Shown here: positions 1 to 12,400 of the stretch, piece after piece
Layout: each line of letters starts with the position of its first letter
Position numbering within the stretch: the first letter of the stretch is position 1
Assembly: GCA_036897485.1 (NCBI GenBank)
Contig: JAYMTF010000533.1
Location: forward strand, 1-34,283
Source of the DNA: Pelargonium nanum
Taxonomy: Eukaryota; Streptophyta; Magnoliopsida; Geraniales; Geraniaceae
Direction: 5' to 3'
Length of the DNA stretch: 34,283 nucleotides
Position numbers and translations under genes: made by a program
The notes under the pieces: generated by a model
Told to the model about the DNA's origin: nothing
Database searches by the model: none
The model's input: the letters and a program-made list of their open reading frames with translations, nothing else

Positions 1-437
1 GTATGGAGATTGAGGCGATTGGTCTCCTCGAGGTCTCAGGTTCGAAACATTCAATCCATCCCATGCGGAAGCGGTAAAAACTTGGGCTTTTGAGTGCTTG
101 AAAAAGGAGAATATCCAGGGACAAGACATTACAGTTGTGCATAACCAACATTAATTCATTCAATAGAACAAAGATGCCAATATCAATACTATACAGTTTC
201 TTCTCATTTCCTATGTGTACAACTAACTATATGTTTGTTTAACAAACATTCCCACCTGAATCCAAGTGAGTTCTCATACAGAAATTTTTGAAAAACTAAA
301 AAAAATACACTGACATTACAAGAAATGATGTGTGAAACTGGAACTAGACATAAATTAGTAATCTTTATCAATGTATTTTCTAACTGGTAATGTAAAGAAT
401 GACTATGGATCGTTAGTGAAAATCTGGTGCCACACTT
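1..437. other. 3' flank of the separase gene with a tRNA-like repeat fragment
   Basis: This stretch lies downstream of the separase stop codon and presumably holds its 3' UTR. I see no convincing poly(A) signal that fixes the transcript end. The first 55 bases contain a GGTTCGAAAC motif resembling a Pol III B box, preceded by a tRNA-like stretch, so it may be the edge of a decayed tRNA-derived SINE. No gene is seen. Confidence 0.4.
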
Positions 438-3400
438 CTACGTGTCCTTTCTCCGTATACCTGTGGGTACGCCATAACATACTGGGGCTGCTCCAATCAA
501 GAAAGGGAGTGTGCAGGCCCCGGGAGCCGGACCCATGAAAGACCCGATCTTTGGTCTATGCTCACAACAATCGCTGCATAGACTGGTTTTGCTACTAACC
601 TCGGGTACTTTCTTTCTTGTGGCTTTTTTCTTGGCATTCACCTTGCAGCCTTTTATGGTCATGGCTTCAAATTCTTTGGCAACTGAACTGCACTCGGGAC
701 AGTCCATAGAACAACTAGATCTTTCCTTCATCCAAGCGTCGAGCATGGCCTTTGCAAACCGGTCAATATCCTTGTCTGTGACTTCCCATAGATTGGCAAC
801 TATAACAGGAGAACCAGCTAAAAGATATGATAGAGGAGCACCTTGTGGAGTGTAAGATCCATTAAGCGACAGAGACCCGCTACTGCATCCCATCAGAAGG
901 GTAGCAGCACAATTTTCCAGCTTCTGAATCTCGTGTTTAGGAATGTACTGTGCCCCTGTACCAATGCGAATACAGAACTCGGAATTCAACATCAATGCAA
1001 AAGATTGTTTCTAATGATCCAACTAACATGCAATTATCATACCATACTAAACCTAAGTGCAACTGTTTAAACAGAGTTGTCAGACTCAAATTCAAACTTT
1101 TCTGATTTTAAGAGTAGATAAATAGTGATCCCCATCAAAGCAGAGCCAGAAATAGAATAACCATTTTAAGGCAGAAATGAAATCAGTAATTAGCAGTAGT
1201 AAACATACCACTTCCATGGCCAAAATAAATAAACAGGTCATGGCTTTTCAAGGCTTCAGCCAACTCTTCAGCTGTAGGTGCAAATCCAGCTTTCCCCTGT
1301 ATGACAATATCAATGAAACATTATTTAAAAACCAAAATACACAAATAAGTCAATAAATGCATGTATCCACTCTGGGAGAGAGTTGCATTATAACCACTAC
1401 CAGACACAGGTACCATCCTTTTTTACCTGCAAGTTCTGATCTCTAAACCATTTCTCAAATTCAACTTGTGTCCTGCTGAGATCTCCACTGGGATTTAACA
1501 GATAAAATGCATCCAAGGGATCTATCAAAGGAAATGCAGCAATAAGCCTCCCAGCTTGCTCTTGACGGTGGCGGCTCCTATCAAGTGATGCAGAGATGCT
1601 GCCAACTGAAGGCATGCGATAAACCTCATGGTTTCTTAGTATAGGTAAATTCTCCCAGGGAAGCATCTGCGCAACAATCAATAAATTAAGATGATGTTTA
1701 TAATAAAAATACTGCACATCTTCATAAATTAATTCATGAAAAATGTAAAAGGTGATAAATTAGCTAGGACATACCTGCACCTCACAATCTGGCACCAGAA
1801 TTATAGGTTCCCTATTGATAGAATCTTCCTTTTCAAGATCATTTACTGCTTCGCGTAATAGTTGCAAGGCCAATGTAGATAGGTTATCAGCTCCACTAGA
1901 TCTGTAAGACAATGCCCCACCGCTTTCTTCATTACAGTAACCACATCTAAGAATGCAGCAACCCTTAGTTGAACATAGCTGTGAAATACACGACTCCATG
2001 TCAGAGGCATTCCTAGCACCTCCAAGAACAGCTTTAAGAAAATTCTCATCCACTTCAAATTTGCATTTAGCTCTTAGATCATGCACTAGCTTCTTATGTA
2101 CTGAATCCAGGAGCTTACAATCTGACCATTCTCCCAAAAGCAAATATTTCCAGGGACCCAACCATGAATCTTCCAGGTTCCTGGTGCATGAACCAATCTC
2201 AGTTCACAAAATTTAATAATCCCATAGTATGGATTATAACTTCTTGAGGATGTTCACTGCTGTTAATAAACTAGCATATGAAACGATGACTACTACTATC
2301 TCAAGTGTCAACCAAATTAGAAATTTAACGGATAACTATTGGGCAATATACTCCTATTCACATGAAAGTGCACATGCAAACATCTAATATATAGACATCT
2401 ACAAGAAATACCTCAACAGTTTACCAAGGCGGTGATCAAGCTTCTTCCTACGAGCCCACCAAAGGGTTCTATTTCTTTTCGTATCTTCTGGAGGAAAGAC
2501 TGAAGATGACAAGTAGTTCTCCTCCAAAATCAGTTTAAAGGCAGGAGCCACATCATCAACTATTGTGTATCCCCAGGGACAATGCCAATGTTTATCAACA
2601 TCCATTCCTTCATAAATTGTCCCAGATCCCGAACTTTCAACGTCACAATCATCATCTGAAGCTTCTGACAAAATTTGCTACATAGTCAGTTCGTTGCCAC
2701 TTGGACATAAAAAATTATTGTGCATATAAATCTGAATATCCAATTATTCATGCTTGCATGAGACAACATACCTTCTAGAATTGAATCCACTGGTAGAAGT
2801 ACAACAACAGGTTTACTCTTAGAGTTGAGGCGTGATAATAGCATCCATGCATGTACTTGAGAAGGATGGAGCAGCAATTCTTGTAATAAACAAGCATAAG
2901 CACCCCCAAGCATGCTTATACAGATGACTGTGGTGCAAGGAAGGCCAACAAAAAAGTTTGATACAAAAGTTTCAAGATCTTGAACAGATTCAGGTGCAAG
3001 CCTGTAGCAACAAGGAAAAGAACATAGTTAAAGTTAGTGAGCACAATAAGCAATGGCATATTCCATAAATGTGGATACTGTGATGTGACCTTAATGGGTT
3101 GTATGATTCTGCTCCTATGCAAATTGAGTCAGTGTGTGAGCCCTGAAATAACAGACCACTTAAAAAATTGAATATCTATAAGATAATAGAAAGCTAAAAT
3201 CAAGAGATATGATTCAAAATAACTTTTTTACTAGTACTTTGATTATTTAACGCACTAGTGATTGACCCTGATTCTACAAGGAGCAGGGATGTAAGGGTGC
3301 ATACATACCTCAGCAGTGATAAGACGTTCAGCTGTATGTTTCACAGTCATATTCGAGAGGAGCTGGTGGTTAAGTTGAGTTCCGACTGAGGCTTGGTGGA

Positions 3401-6400
3401 AATAGGAAGCCCAATGATTTACAGAGAGTACATTGGAAGAAGAGGGCAAAGAAAAAGACTCACTTGAGGTAGAAAGTAAATATATAACAGCAAGCAATCT
3501 AGAAACCTGTTGTATCAAAGAGCAAGAATCAATCATCATGTCATTCAAATTTATAATGAGGAAGTAACAGAATGGCATCTAACTCAAATAATCAATTATT
3601 TTTTCTGAAATTTATGCTCTTTAATGGTCCTTTTGGATTCTTGGGTTTGATTAGAAATACTAGATTTTAGCTAAATACAATGTTTGGATGCAAAACGAAT
3701 TTGGATTTGGCTCAAATCAAATAAGATTCAAAACATGACTACAACATGATATTTCAAATGACAACTCCTGGCTTATCATTTGAAATACTATGACTTCCAA
3801 AACATCATATTTGTATTTGAAATACAACATTTCAATTATGAATCCAGTTATACAAACGCAACCTAAAGGTACTCATAATTTATGCAGGAAAGCTGTGCAC
3901 ATTAAAAACAGTATCGCCATGAATACATTTATTTAAAAGATGTCCAAGTTTCAATTACAAAAACAAAATCAATGGTCCAGACCAATAGTTTCTGCTTCAA
4001 CAAACTTCATTTCATCCCCAAACTCCCAAGCACTTTTGACTTGCACATGGTTCATATGTGGTGACACAGTTAACTGATATGCTATAAAAAATATATATAA
4101 AAAACCATAATTGAAAAGAAAGAAAAAATAGATGGGAAGAACAAAAGCAGAATCTCTCTGATAATGCAACCAGAATCTTTTTTTTTCTGAAGGGATGTAA
4201 CCAGAATCTTTATTGGCTTCAATATTATGAATTTGATTTTGAAGATTATTAAGCTTCACATAAAACCAAGAAAAGTAATGTATGAATTCATTTGAGTTTA
4301 TTATACTTAAAGAAATTGTATTAAAAGAAGAAACATGTCTAGTTTTGGATCTACACATTCTCATTCGAAGGAATGAATAAAGGGGAATTTTTTTGGAGCT
4401 GTCCTATAAGTAGAAGTCGCCAGATTTAGATGGTACATGTCTTGAAATTGTAAATATTTATTCACTGGGAAAACTAAAGTTGACCATCAAACTACAAACA
4501 AATATTTAAATTAATTTCATTAGACCAGTCAGAATAATTACAATAACCAAACTAAAGAAGCCTGACCTTCTGAAAAAGTGCAGGAACCTCACGACAGAGC
4601 ACAAAGGCTAGCATCAACCACCGCACTATGTTAGGTAGCTGAATGTCAGACAAAATGCAGCAACTGTTCCTGGAGAATAGAGGAAACCCGAGAACCGCTA
4701 CAGAAGTTAGTCACAGAAACCATTATTAAAGAAAGATTTACTATTTATATTTTTTAATATATTTTATATATATATATATATATATGAATACATGGTGACA
4801 TGATAGGGAATCAGACATCCAGTCACAAATAACTACATCAGTATCTAGAGTATATGTGTTGTGTGTATCACATAAATCACAAAGATGCATTAAAACTTGC
4901 ACATTGTATTACTTATTATATAATATACATTTAACACCATTTTCATATGCAGCACAAATAACAACATATTAAATGCATAAGAGATAAAGAGCACACTATT
5001 AACAATACCTCGCTTCCTTAGAATGGTAACATTTCAAAGATAACCAACATATATTGTAAAGTACTACTGCACGTTGAACTGCTAAAACGTCTCCAGAGAT
5101 TTCCTTCCCAAGCAAGTTAAGCAAAAAAGCAGGATGAGCAGAAGAGTAAGCTTGGTGGAATGTGTTTCTGCTGACTAAGACAGAAATGCTCTGCAAAAAT
5201 ATCTCATGTGCTCCATGAATTGGGCCATGCCTTCCCAAGCATTTTCCTGAAAATGCATATAATAATAGTCAAATTAGAAAATAATGGCAGCTAGATGTAA
5301 ATAGTAAGTCTACAAATAATAAGACATTGACAGAAGAAGTCGGTGTATCCATTGCATGCAACAAAGAAAGGGAAAAGAAATCTAAGATTTAACGTGCTTA
5401 TACTATGGAGTAGTAATTTTGTACTAGTTATTGTGCATCCATGTCCAGCATACAGACAAACCAATTCGCTTGCAGTCACTCACTCTCTGCTCTCTCACCA
5501 TATTTTTTATACCATTAAGCACTATCACTTTTTTCGGTAGATTGAGAGAATAGTATACCAGTACTTTTATAATTTTCCTAGGCATCAATGCGAAGTTTGA
5601 TGTCCCAACATAACCTGTGCACATATAAATATGACATGCAAAACTAAACAGGAATAAGATGAATATTACAAACAATAAATCACAAATTCAAATTTGTCAA
5701 ATGCAGATGCGTTCTACATTAATGCTCATAAGAATTTGGCAAAGGTATAGTTGTTACCAAGTATTATAAAATCTCACCTTTTCTACCTTCCAATAAATTC
5801 ATTGTTCAACATAGCTTTACTATCAAATATATAATGAGAACCTGTTTACTAGAATACACACACACACACACACTTGTGCGCAATGAATAGTGATAATAAG
5901 TGGTTGTTCTCATACCTATGCCAGAGAGTACTCTCACTACATGTTGCCGGCGAACAAACTCCCATTTCACATTTATAAAACTGTTCACTAAACCAGACCC
6001 TATAACATCCTTAAGAAGGCACTGCCAACACCCCACGTTGTTGCAAATACATGTGACTTCCCTCTCTGAGTCAACCACAGAACTCTTCATTTCAGACAGC
6101 AACCTCTCCTGACTATCAGACACATGATTGTTGTTGGATTGTTTTGTACGGCCAATCTGTACCTGACTAGAAACACTTACACTTTGGTTCTGAGAAGATC
6201 GATATCTGGAACGAGTTACCCTTGAATTGTTCTCATTTATAATAGAATGCTCCTTTGGTAAAGATTTCAAAGAATTCTTAGTTTTTCTACATCTTTTGAC
6301 TTCCATCTTTGCTTTTGGACCCTCTTTCATGAAAAGAGATTCCCCATCTGACCCAGCTGGTATAGAATGAGCATAAGCAGTGTTATCACCAAATTCACTC

Positions 6401-9400
6401 TGAGCATTTGCTTCTGCAGGATAACTGATAGGATTTTTCCACTCTGGAAGACTCAGTTTGTCTAGAGCTGATCTGTACAACTGTTCAGCAGAAGATAATC
6501 TTTCTGAAGAAGTATTCCCCTTGGTATCATCATAATGACTTCGAAATAAATCACCAAATTGCCAATCTATGGTGACTTCCTGCAGCAATCTACACTTTGA
6601 GCAAGAGATAGTTGCACTATCATCGGCTAAAATATGTTTTGCGTTCTGAAGTTCCTTTTCTGCTAAATCCCATAGCTGTTTCTTACGGTATAGTTTTCCT
6701 AAAAAAAGTAAATAGTAATTTAGCTGATAAATGATGATCAAGTCTCTTTCAAGCCAGGTAGACAACGAGGAGTCAGACAGACAAAACGAGACAGAAACAA
6801 GGGAAAAATATATTCTCATACCTAACACAGATGAAAAGGCAACTATAAAAATTGGCAGACACTGTAAGGATGAGATGTTTTTTCCCCAGAGTAAAAAAGC
6901 TTCAGCTTCTGCTCCATTTCCAATTATTTCATGGACGACTCCAACCTGAGAATTATAAGCTACCACTATGTCAAATCAAAGTGTTAGCAACACGCCAGAT
7001 TATTGTGTCAAATTTCCAAATCAGGTCAAATAGATAGGAAACATAACAGTCAAACCTGTAGAATGCTTTCAAGATAGCACTGAAGTACTTTCCATGGACT
7101 AAGATAGCCTTCCAAGTCCCATGAGCCAGCATCAAATGACAAAACTTCTTTACCAACTGATCCAACCACTTGGAGAGTACTAATACCATATGTATGCTTC
7201 TGGATGATTTCCCCACTTTCATTCTTCCCACTATGCTGCTCAACAGAGTACATAAATTTTTCTTGAAAGAGTTTAGTGCGCAATCTATGGGCTTCTTTTG
7301 CATATGAAAGAGCCTACAGGTTAAAAAGAATCTTATTAGAAAAGTTTACAGATGGTATACAAGAGGAAAACCATTACAATTGGACAAGGTAACAAATGAT
7401 TTTCATCCAAAATATGTGCATCCAGAATTAATTTGAACTTGCCAACTTTTAACAGGACTACCAGCTACTAAGGAGATAAGCATATATACTTCTACATGTT
7501 AAAGAAAACAAATTGATGATACATCTGAGAAGTAGCATTAGATCTACAATTGAATAGAAGTTTTGATAATCGAGATGTATCACACACAAATCAGTGAACA
7601 TTCATGTGACACAGATAGAAAGGGGGCTACTATAGCTAAACCTCTTATTAGTCCAGTATGAAAAGAAATAAAGCCACTGATTCGGTGATTCAGCAGAATA
7701 TGAGGCAGTTATCCATTGGATTAGCAGATACATAGGAAATAATCTGAATCTTTTAATCAAACAAGTCTGTAAACTTTTTAGGAGACCCCAGGATAGTGTA
7801 CAGTGTACACAGTACAGTATATAGTGCCCCAGTCTTAAATTTTTACTTTTCTGTATCTTTTTTTGTTCTCCTTTTCCCACTAGTGTATTTCATGTTTATG
7901 GATTTTGCCTGTAAACATGATCAAAATTTGGCCCGCAGTTCCAATTGACTGTTGGCTAAATTGTTTTTTCTTTTCCTTTTCTGGTGTGGGTGGGTTGGGA
8001 GGGTAATGAAACTTGGGGCCCATTTTTTCGTTCCAAAAAAAAAAAACATAAAGCACCTATGTTCTAAATTGTTTTGACAGGGGTACCTAAGTTTTAGTTC
8101 CGTTTGCAAACCTCTAATAGGTGAGCTAACAATGTGAGTGTATTATATGATGCTAATGTATTGCTTTCGCAAGAGCAATATGTAAATTCCTTGTGCAAAA
8201 AATAGTCCAAATTTTACTGACAATACACTTTCTCAGATTATGTTGACAAATCACTATGGGTAACTAAAAGCAAGGGGAAAAGATTTCAGGTTACCTCAGA
8301 TAACCGTCCTTTCGCAACAAGTCTTTCACATAAATCATAGTAAAGATATCCAGCAAGGAAAATTTGGCAGGGTGCTATAACCTGTGAAAATAGAAGCATG
8401 TGATTAACGCACAGAATCGTAATGATTTGTAATGAGTGCAAAACAATAACCCACTTGACAACCTGGGAGGATCTTCCAGCTGAAATAAGTTCCAAAGCAG
8501 TCCCGTTAACATCATCAATTGTGATATAAGACTGAGAAAAGCTGTCATGACCAAGAGAGTTGGAGGGCATGATCGATAGTGCAAAAGTTAAGCTTTGCTT
8601 GAACCCAACTTCTAGTGGCCGGGATCCATTGAAACAGCGTATCCAGAAATCAATAGGCCTGGAAAGTTCACCACATTGTTCAGACAAGTTCGAGATAAAC
8701 GATTCATTCACAGGTGAGATACAAAGAGCATGACTAAGCCTTCTACATTCCCACAGTGCAGCCAAGCACTTCTCTGGTGAAACATTCTTCCATTTGAAAA
8801 ACCTAATCATCAGTTCATATATGTCTTTGTGAAAATCTACACAACCCTGGAAATACAAAAGCAAAGAAATGAATAATAAGCCAAGATACTCATAGTAACC
8901 CATTCCACCATATAAAATCATCAGGCATACCTTCATTGACAACAAATCAATCATATTATACAGAAGTATCATTGTACTTTTGGACACAATATTGTGCTGG
9001 TAATTCTCTGAGCAATGATCTGGAAAAGGTATACTCAACCACAGATTCAGAGCTTCATTTATATCTTGAAAGATTCGCTGATTATACCAAAGACAAAACA
9101 TACAATTAGTAATTAAACAAGGTTGATACTATGGAGAGCCTTAATGAATTAGTCATTCAATTCCAAGAATAGTCATTCCTCTATTAACACCTTGGACTGT
9201 GGCTCTGCTTCCTGGGTGCACAGTGCACGCAAGCTATATGCTACAGCTAATTGATGACAGGTTGAGATATCGCAACCGCTTCTTTCACCCTGCTTGTCTT
9301 TCTGTTTCAATAAGATTTTATGTCAGCCAAAATTCAATCCATAGATAGCAGATCTACTATTGAAGGCACTAAACAATAGAAGAAGAACAAAATATAAACC

Positions 9401-12400
9401 AGAGTAAATAACTCGCCATTGTATAGATGGCTTCTGACAAACACTGAATACAGTCTTTCAGACCTTCTCCTCCAAGAGTCCTGAATGCCCTTCCTTTTCT
9501 GATTAAAATTCTAGCTTTCTCTATACAGTAATTGTGTGTAACATATACATTTTCCAAGAGGATATCTATAATTTTCATTTGCATTCTCTGGCAGAATTTT
9601 GGACACAAAACCTCCATCTCTTCATATGCAACAAGCTCCTAAAGCAATTCAAGAATACAAAGTAAAAACATAAGTGACTAGCAAAAAACAAACAGGAAAA
9701 AAATTCAAAATAAGAAAATCTGATTGAAGTAAAGATCCACAAAGAGGTCGAACCTCCTCTAAGATTAAGCCAATTGTCCTTTCTGAAACTTTTGCAGAGG
9801 ATGACAGTGAACAATATAAAGTTGGAGCACAATCCACTACATCTGTATTCTTTCGGAGTTGACATTCTATCTGAAAAAATAATGAGACAGCCATAGTTAA
9901 CAGAATAAGCTTTCATGTGTTAACCAGTTACTCTTAACAGCTTAAACTGATATAATAGACCTTCATTTAACAATCTCCTCACCTGTAAGTAATAACCACC
10001 CCTCATTTGGCAGGCCAAACACATTGTTTATTCAAGATTTTAAGCAGATAGTCGGTATTATTGAACATACCTTAACCCACTGTTTGACCAGAAGTTTAGG
10101 ACCTGGCAACTTCTTGAGCAAATTTCCAGCAATAGACCAACTTCCCAGACTATCTAGAATTATTCTCTTTGCCTTATTACTGCCACATTGATGAAGAACA
10201 TCCAAAAGAAAAACACTTTTTGAGCATGCATCAGAAATAAATTCTACAAGACCATCTTCACTGAGATCTCCACAATGATCACTTGATCTGTTGACAAACA
10301 ACTGGCAAAGAAGTACAACACAAGTCCAAGAAGCTCTAGAACATAGCTTCAGTGCCTTTGAAGCCTGCAGAGATAGACTAATCTCTTAGTATTAACCAAA
10401 GGCCATAAATGCATAAGAAGCAGTACGACAATCCTATTTGATGAATGTGAAATCAAAGAAATCTTGATCTAATGTCCTAGATATCTTTTTAAAGGAATTA
10501 CCTCTGTCAGTTGCTTATTTCTGTACAGAATAACACCAACATTGTAAAGAGAGGCAAATAGAAACTTCAGCCCATGTGGTTGTATCCATTCACTTGCAAT
10601 GATGTGTTTAATTAAATTCACACTTCTCTGAAATAAAAAAGAGCAAACCACTCAACTAGACAAAAAAGGAAAGGAAAAAAAAAACATCATCTTGGTGAAT
10701 TGAGGTGATATTTTAAGAAAATAAGCATGCATCAGCAAATGAAGAGTCCAATAAATATTACACAATAAGAGCGAAACCTTCATGTTAAGCTGTGTTCTGA
10801 CTGAGAGAGTGAAAGCTGCTACAGCTACACTGAGTATCATTTTGTTCAAATCAAATGCCTCTCCCTCCTGAGATGAATAGCTGCATCCATAAATAAGTAA
10901 AAGAAGAGCAACCTCATTGACATGCTTAACTATACAAGACAAGATAAACAACATGACAAACTTATGTATGAACTCAAATTTAGGATCTCCCTTGACTTGA
11001 CCATACAACACACTCAAGTAAGCTGTCTGCAACAAATTAAGTTCTCCTTTAGGAGCCTTTTGATGTCATAAAATAAGAAAATAATACTCCACTCCAAAAT
11101 GAGATTTCACTTTCTTTTTTGGTTAGTTAGTTATGCATGAGTTACCAACAATACCACTAGGAAAAAATAGTTTAACTTTTTGAGTTAATAAGCATGAGTA
11201 ATCAAATGAAATAAAGTGACTCGATAAGACCCCGTGCCTGGAGCTATATATCATACAACCCAACTGAGAGATTGTAAAATATGCTAAGCCCCTCTTAACA
11301 TCCGTTCGAGAAAGAGCTGAAGTAGCTCCTAAAAACCCCGTCATTATGCCTATAAAAGATATTAAATTCAATATGTAAGGCATGACTATGAAAAGAGCAG
11401 CTACCATTCTATAATCATAATTACCAACATTACCCCTAAAATAAGTTAGTTAAAACTTCTTGAGTTGGTGGCAACAAGAGCACATGGGGGTAAAAAGGGG
11501 AAAGTTCTCTCCAACTTATTCTTAATTTTTACATATATGAGAAAGTAGACACTCATTTTGGGACAGATGGAGTATGCAAAGAAAGAACAATCATGCCGAT
11601 GCATTGCTACATCCTAATATTTTGCACTCTCGCCTTCCTATTATTTCAACTCAATGTTCAATAGACAAGTATAGCAGTTATATATAACAAAGGGCAAATT
11701 AGTGCTCCATTTTGGAGTATTGTCATTAGTGACCATTTGGGTATGAAAAATAAGAATAAAAAACAAATGCACAATCGACTGCTAAAAGTGCCAAGTGTAC
11801 AAGTAGCTAGAGCAAACACAGTAATAGTTAAGAGATTGAGACTGAGACATGGACAAAAAAAAAAGTGACATACTTGTGACTTAAGAGAACATCACAAAAT
11901 TGATGGAACGCATCTTGGATATGACACAATTCAGTTGAAACAGATGCATCTTCATTTTCACCAACTATCAGCTTCTTTTCAGAGTTAACAAATTCAGCGA
12001 GAGGCTGACACAAAAATTTCATTGCATTTAAGTATGGTAACAGATAAGCCTTTCTAGTCTTCTGCGTAAAAGTTTTGGATGCCTCACGATCAAAATCCTT
12101 ATGTGAGTGAGTTCGACCATCAGAATCCTTATGCTCAGGACAGGATGGTGCACATTTCACGTTGCAGTTAATGGGAAAGTAACTTTTTGCTGATTTAAGT
12201 GAAGACGCAACACTGTTTGTATCATTGAGCAAAATTCTGACAACAAACTCATATACTACACCTCTCGAGCTTGTGAAATCACCATGTTTGAACTTAAGAC
12301 TGCAATCAGTAAAGTACAACCCAGTGGCATACAGCCCTAAAATAAAATCTAGGGGTATCAAAACCTGCCAAAGAAGTTAAAACATATGAATTTCAGTATT

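Larger units (their letters stand above)
11085..11574. mobile_element. Stowaway-like inverted-repeat element carrying the ndhF fragment
   Basis: The left end reads TACTCCACTCCAAAATGAG. The reverse complement of the right end reads TACTCCATCTGTCCCAAAAT and continues with GAG; after one 5-base gap the two arms stay alignable for about 30 bases through CACTTTC/TACTTTC. The TA flank and the CTCC(A/G)TC(T/C)GTCCC-type end are hallmarks of plant Stowaway/mariner MITEs. The 490-bp element sits in the separase intron 10881-11873. It has no transposase and holds a plastid-derived insert, so two independent elements facing each other are a possible alternative. Confidence 0.6.

Noticed and set aside
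511-855. Open frame of 114 codons on the plus strand.
   Set aside because: It is the antisense shadow of the separase catalytic exon and has no family resemblance.
5559-5614. A 56-nt open stretch with GT and AG borders between separase exons 16 and 17.
   Set aside because: Its inclusion leaves the next exon out of frame. Skipping it gives a clean [11 protein letters not shown] junction.
10962-11026. A 65-nt stretch with good-looking splice sites (TTGCAG and GTTTGT) between separase exons 4 and 5.
   Set aside because: Including it breaks the frame with exon 4, which ends with two bases of a codon. Joining 11874 directly to 10880 is in frame, so it is a pseudo-exon.
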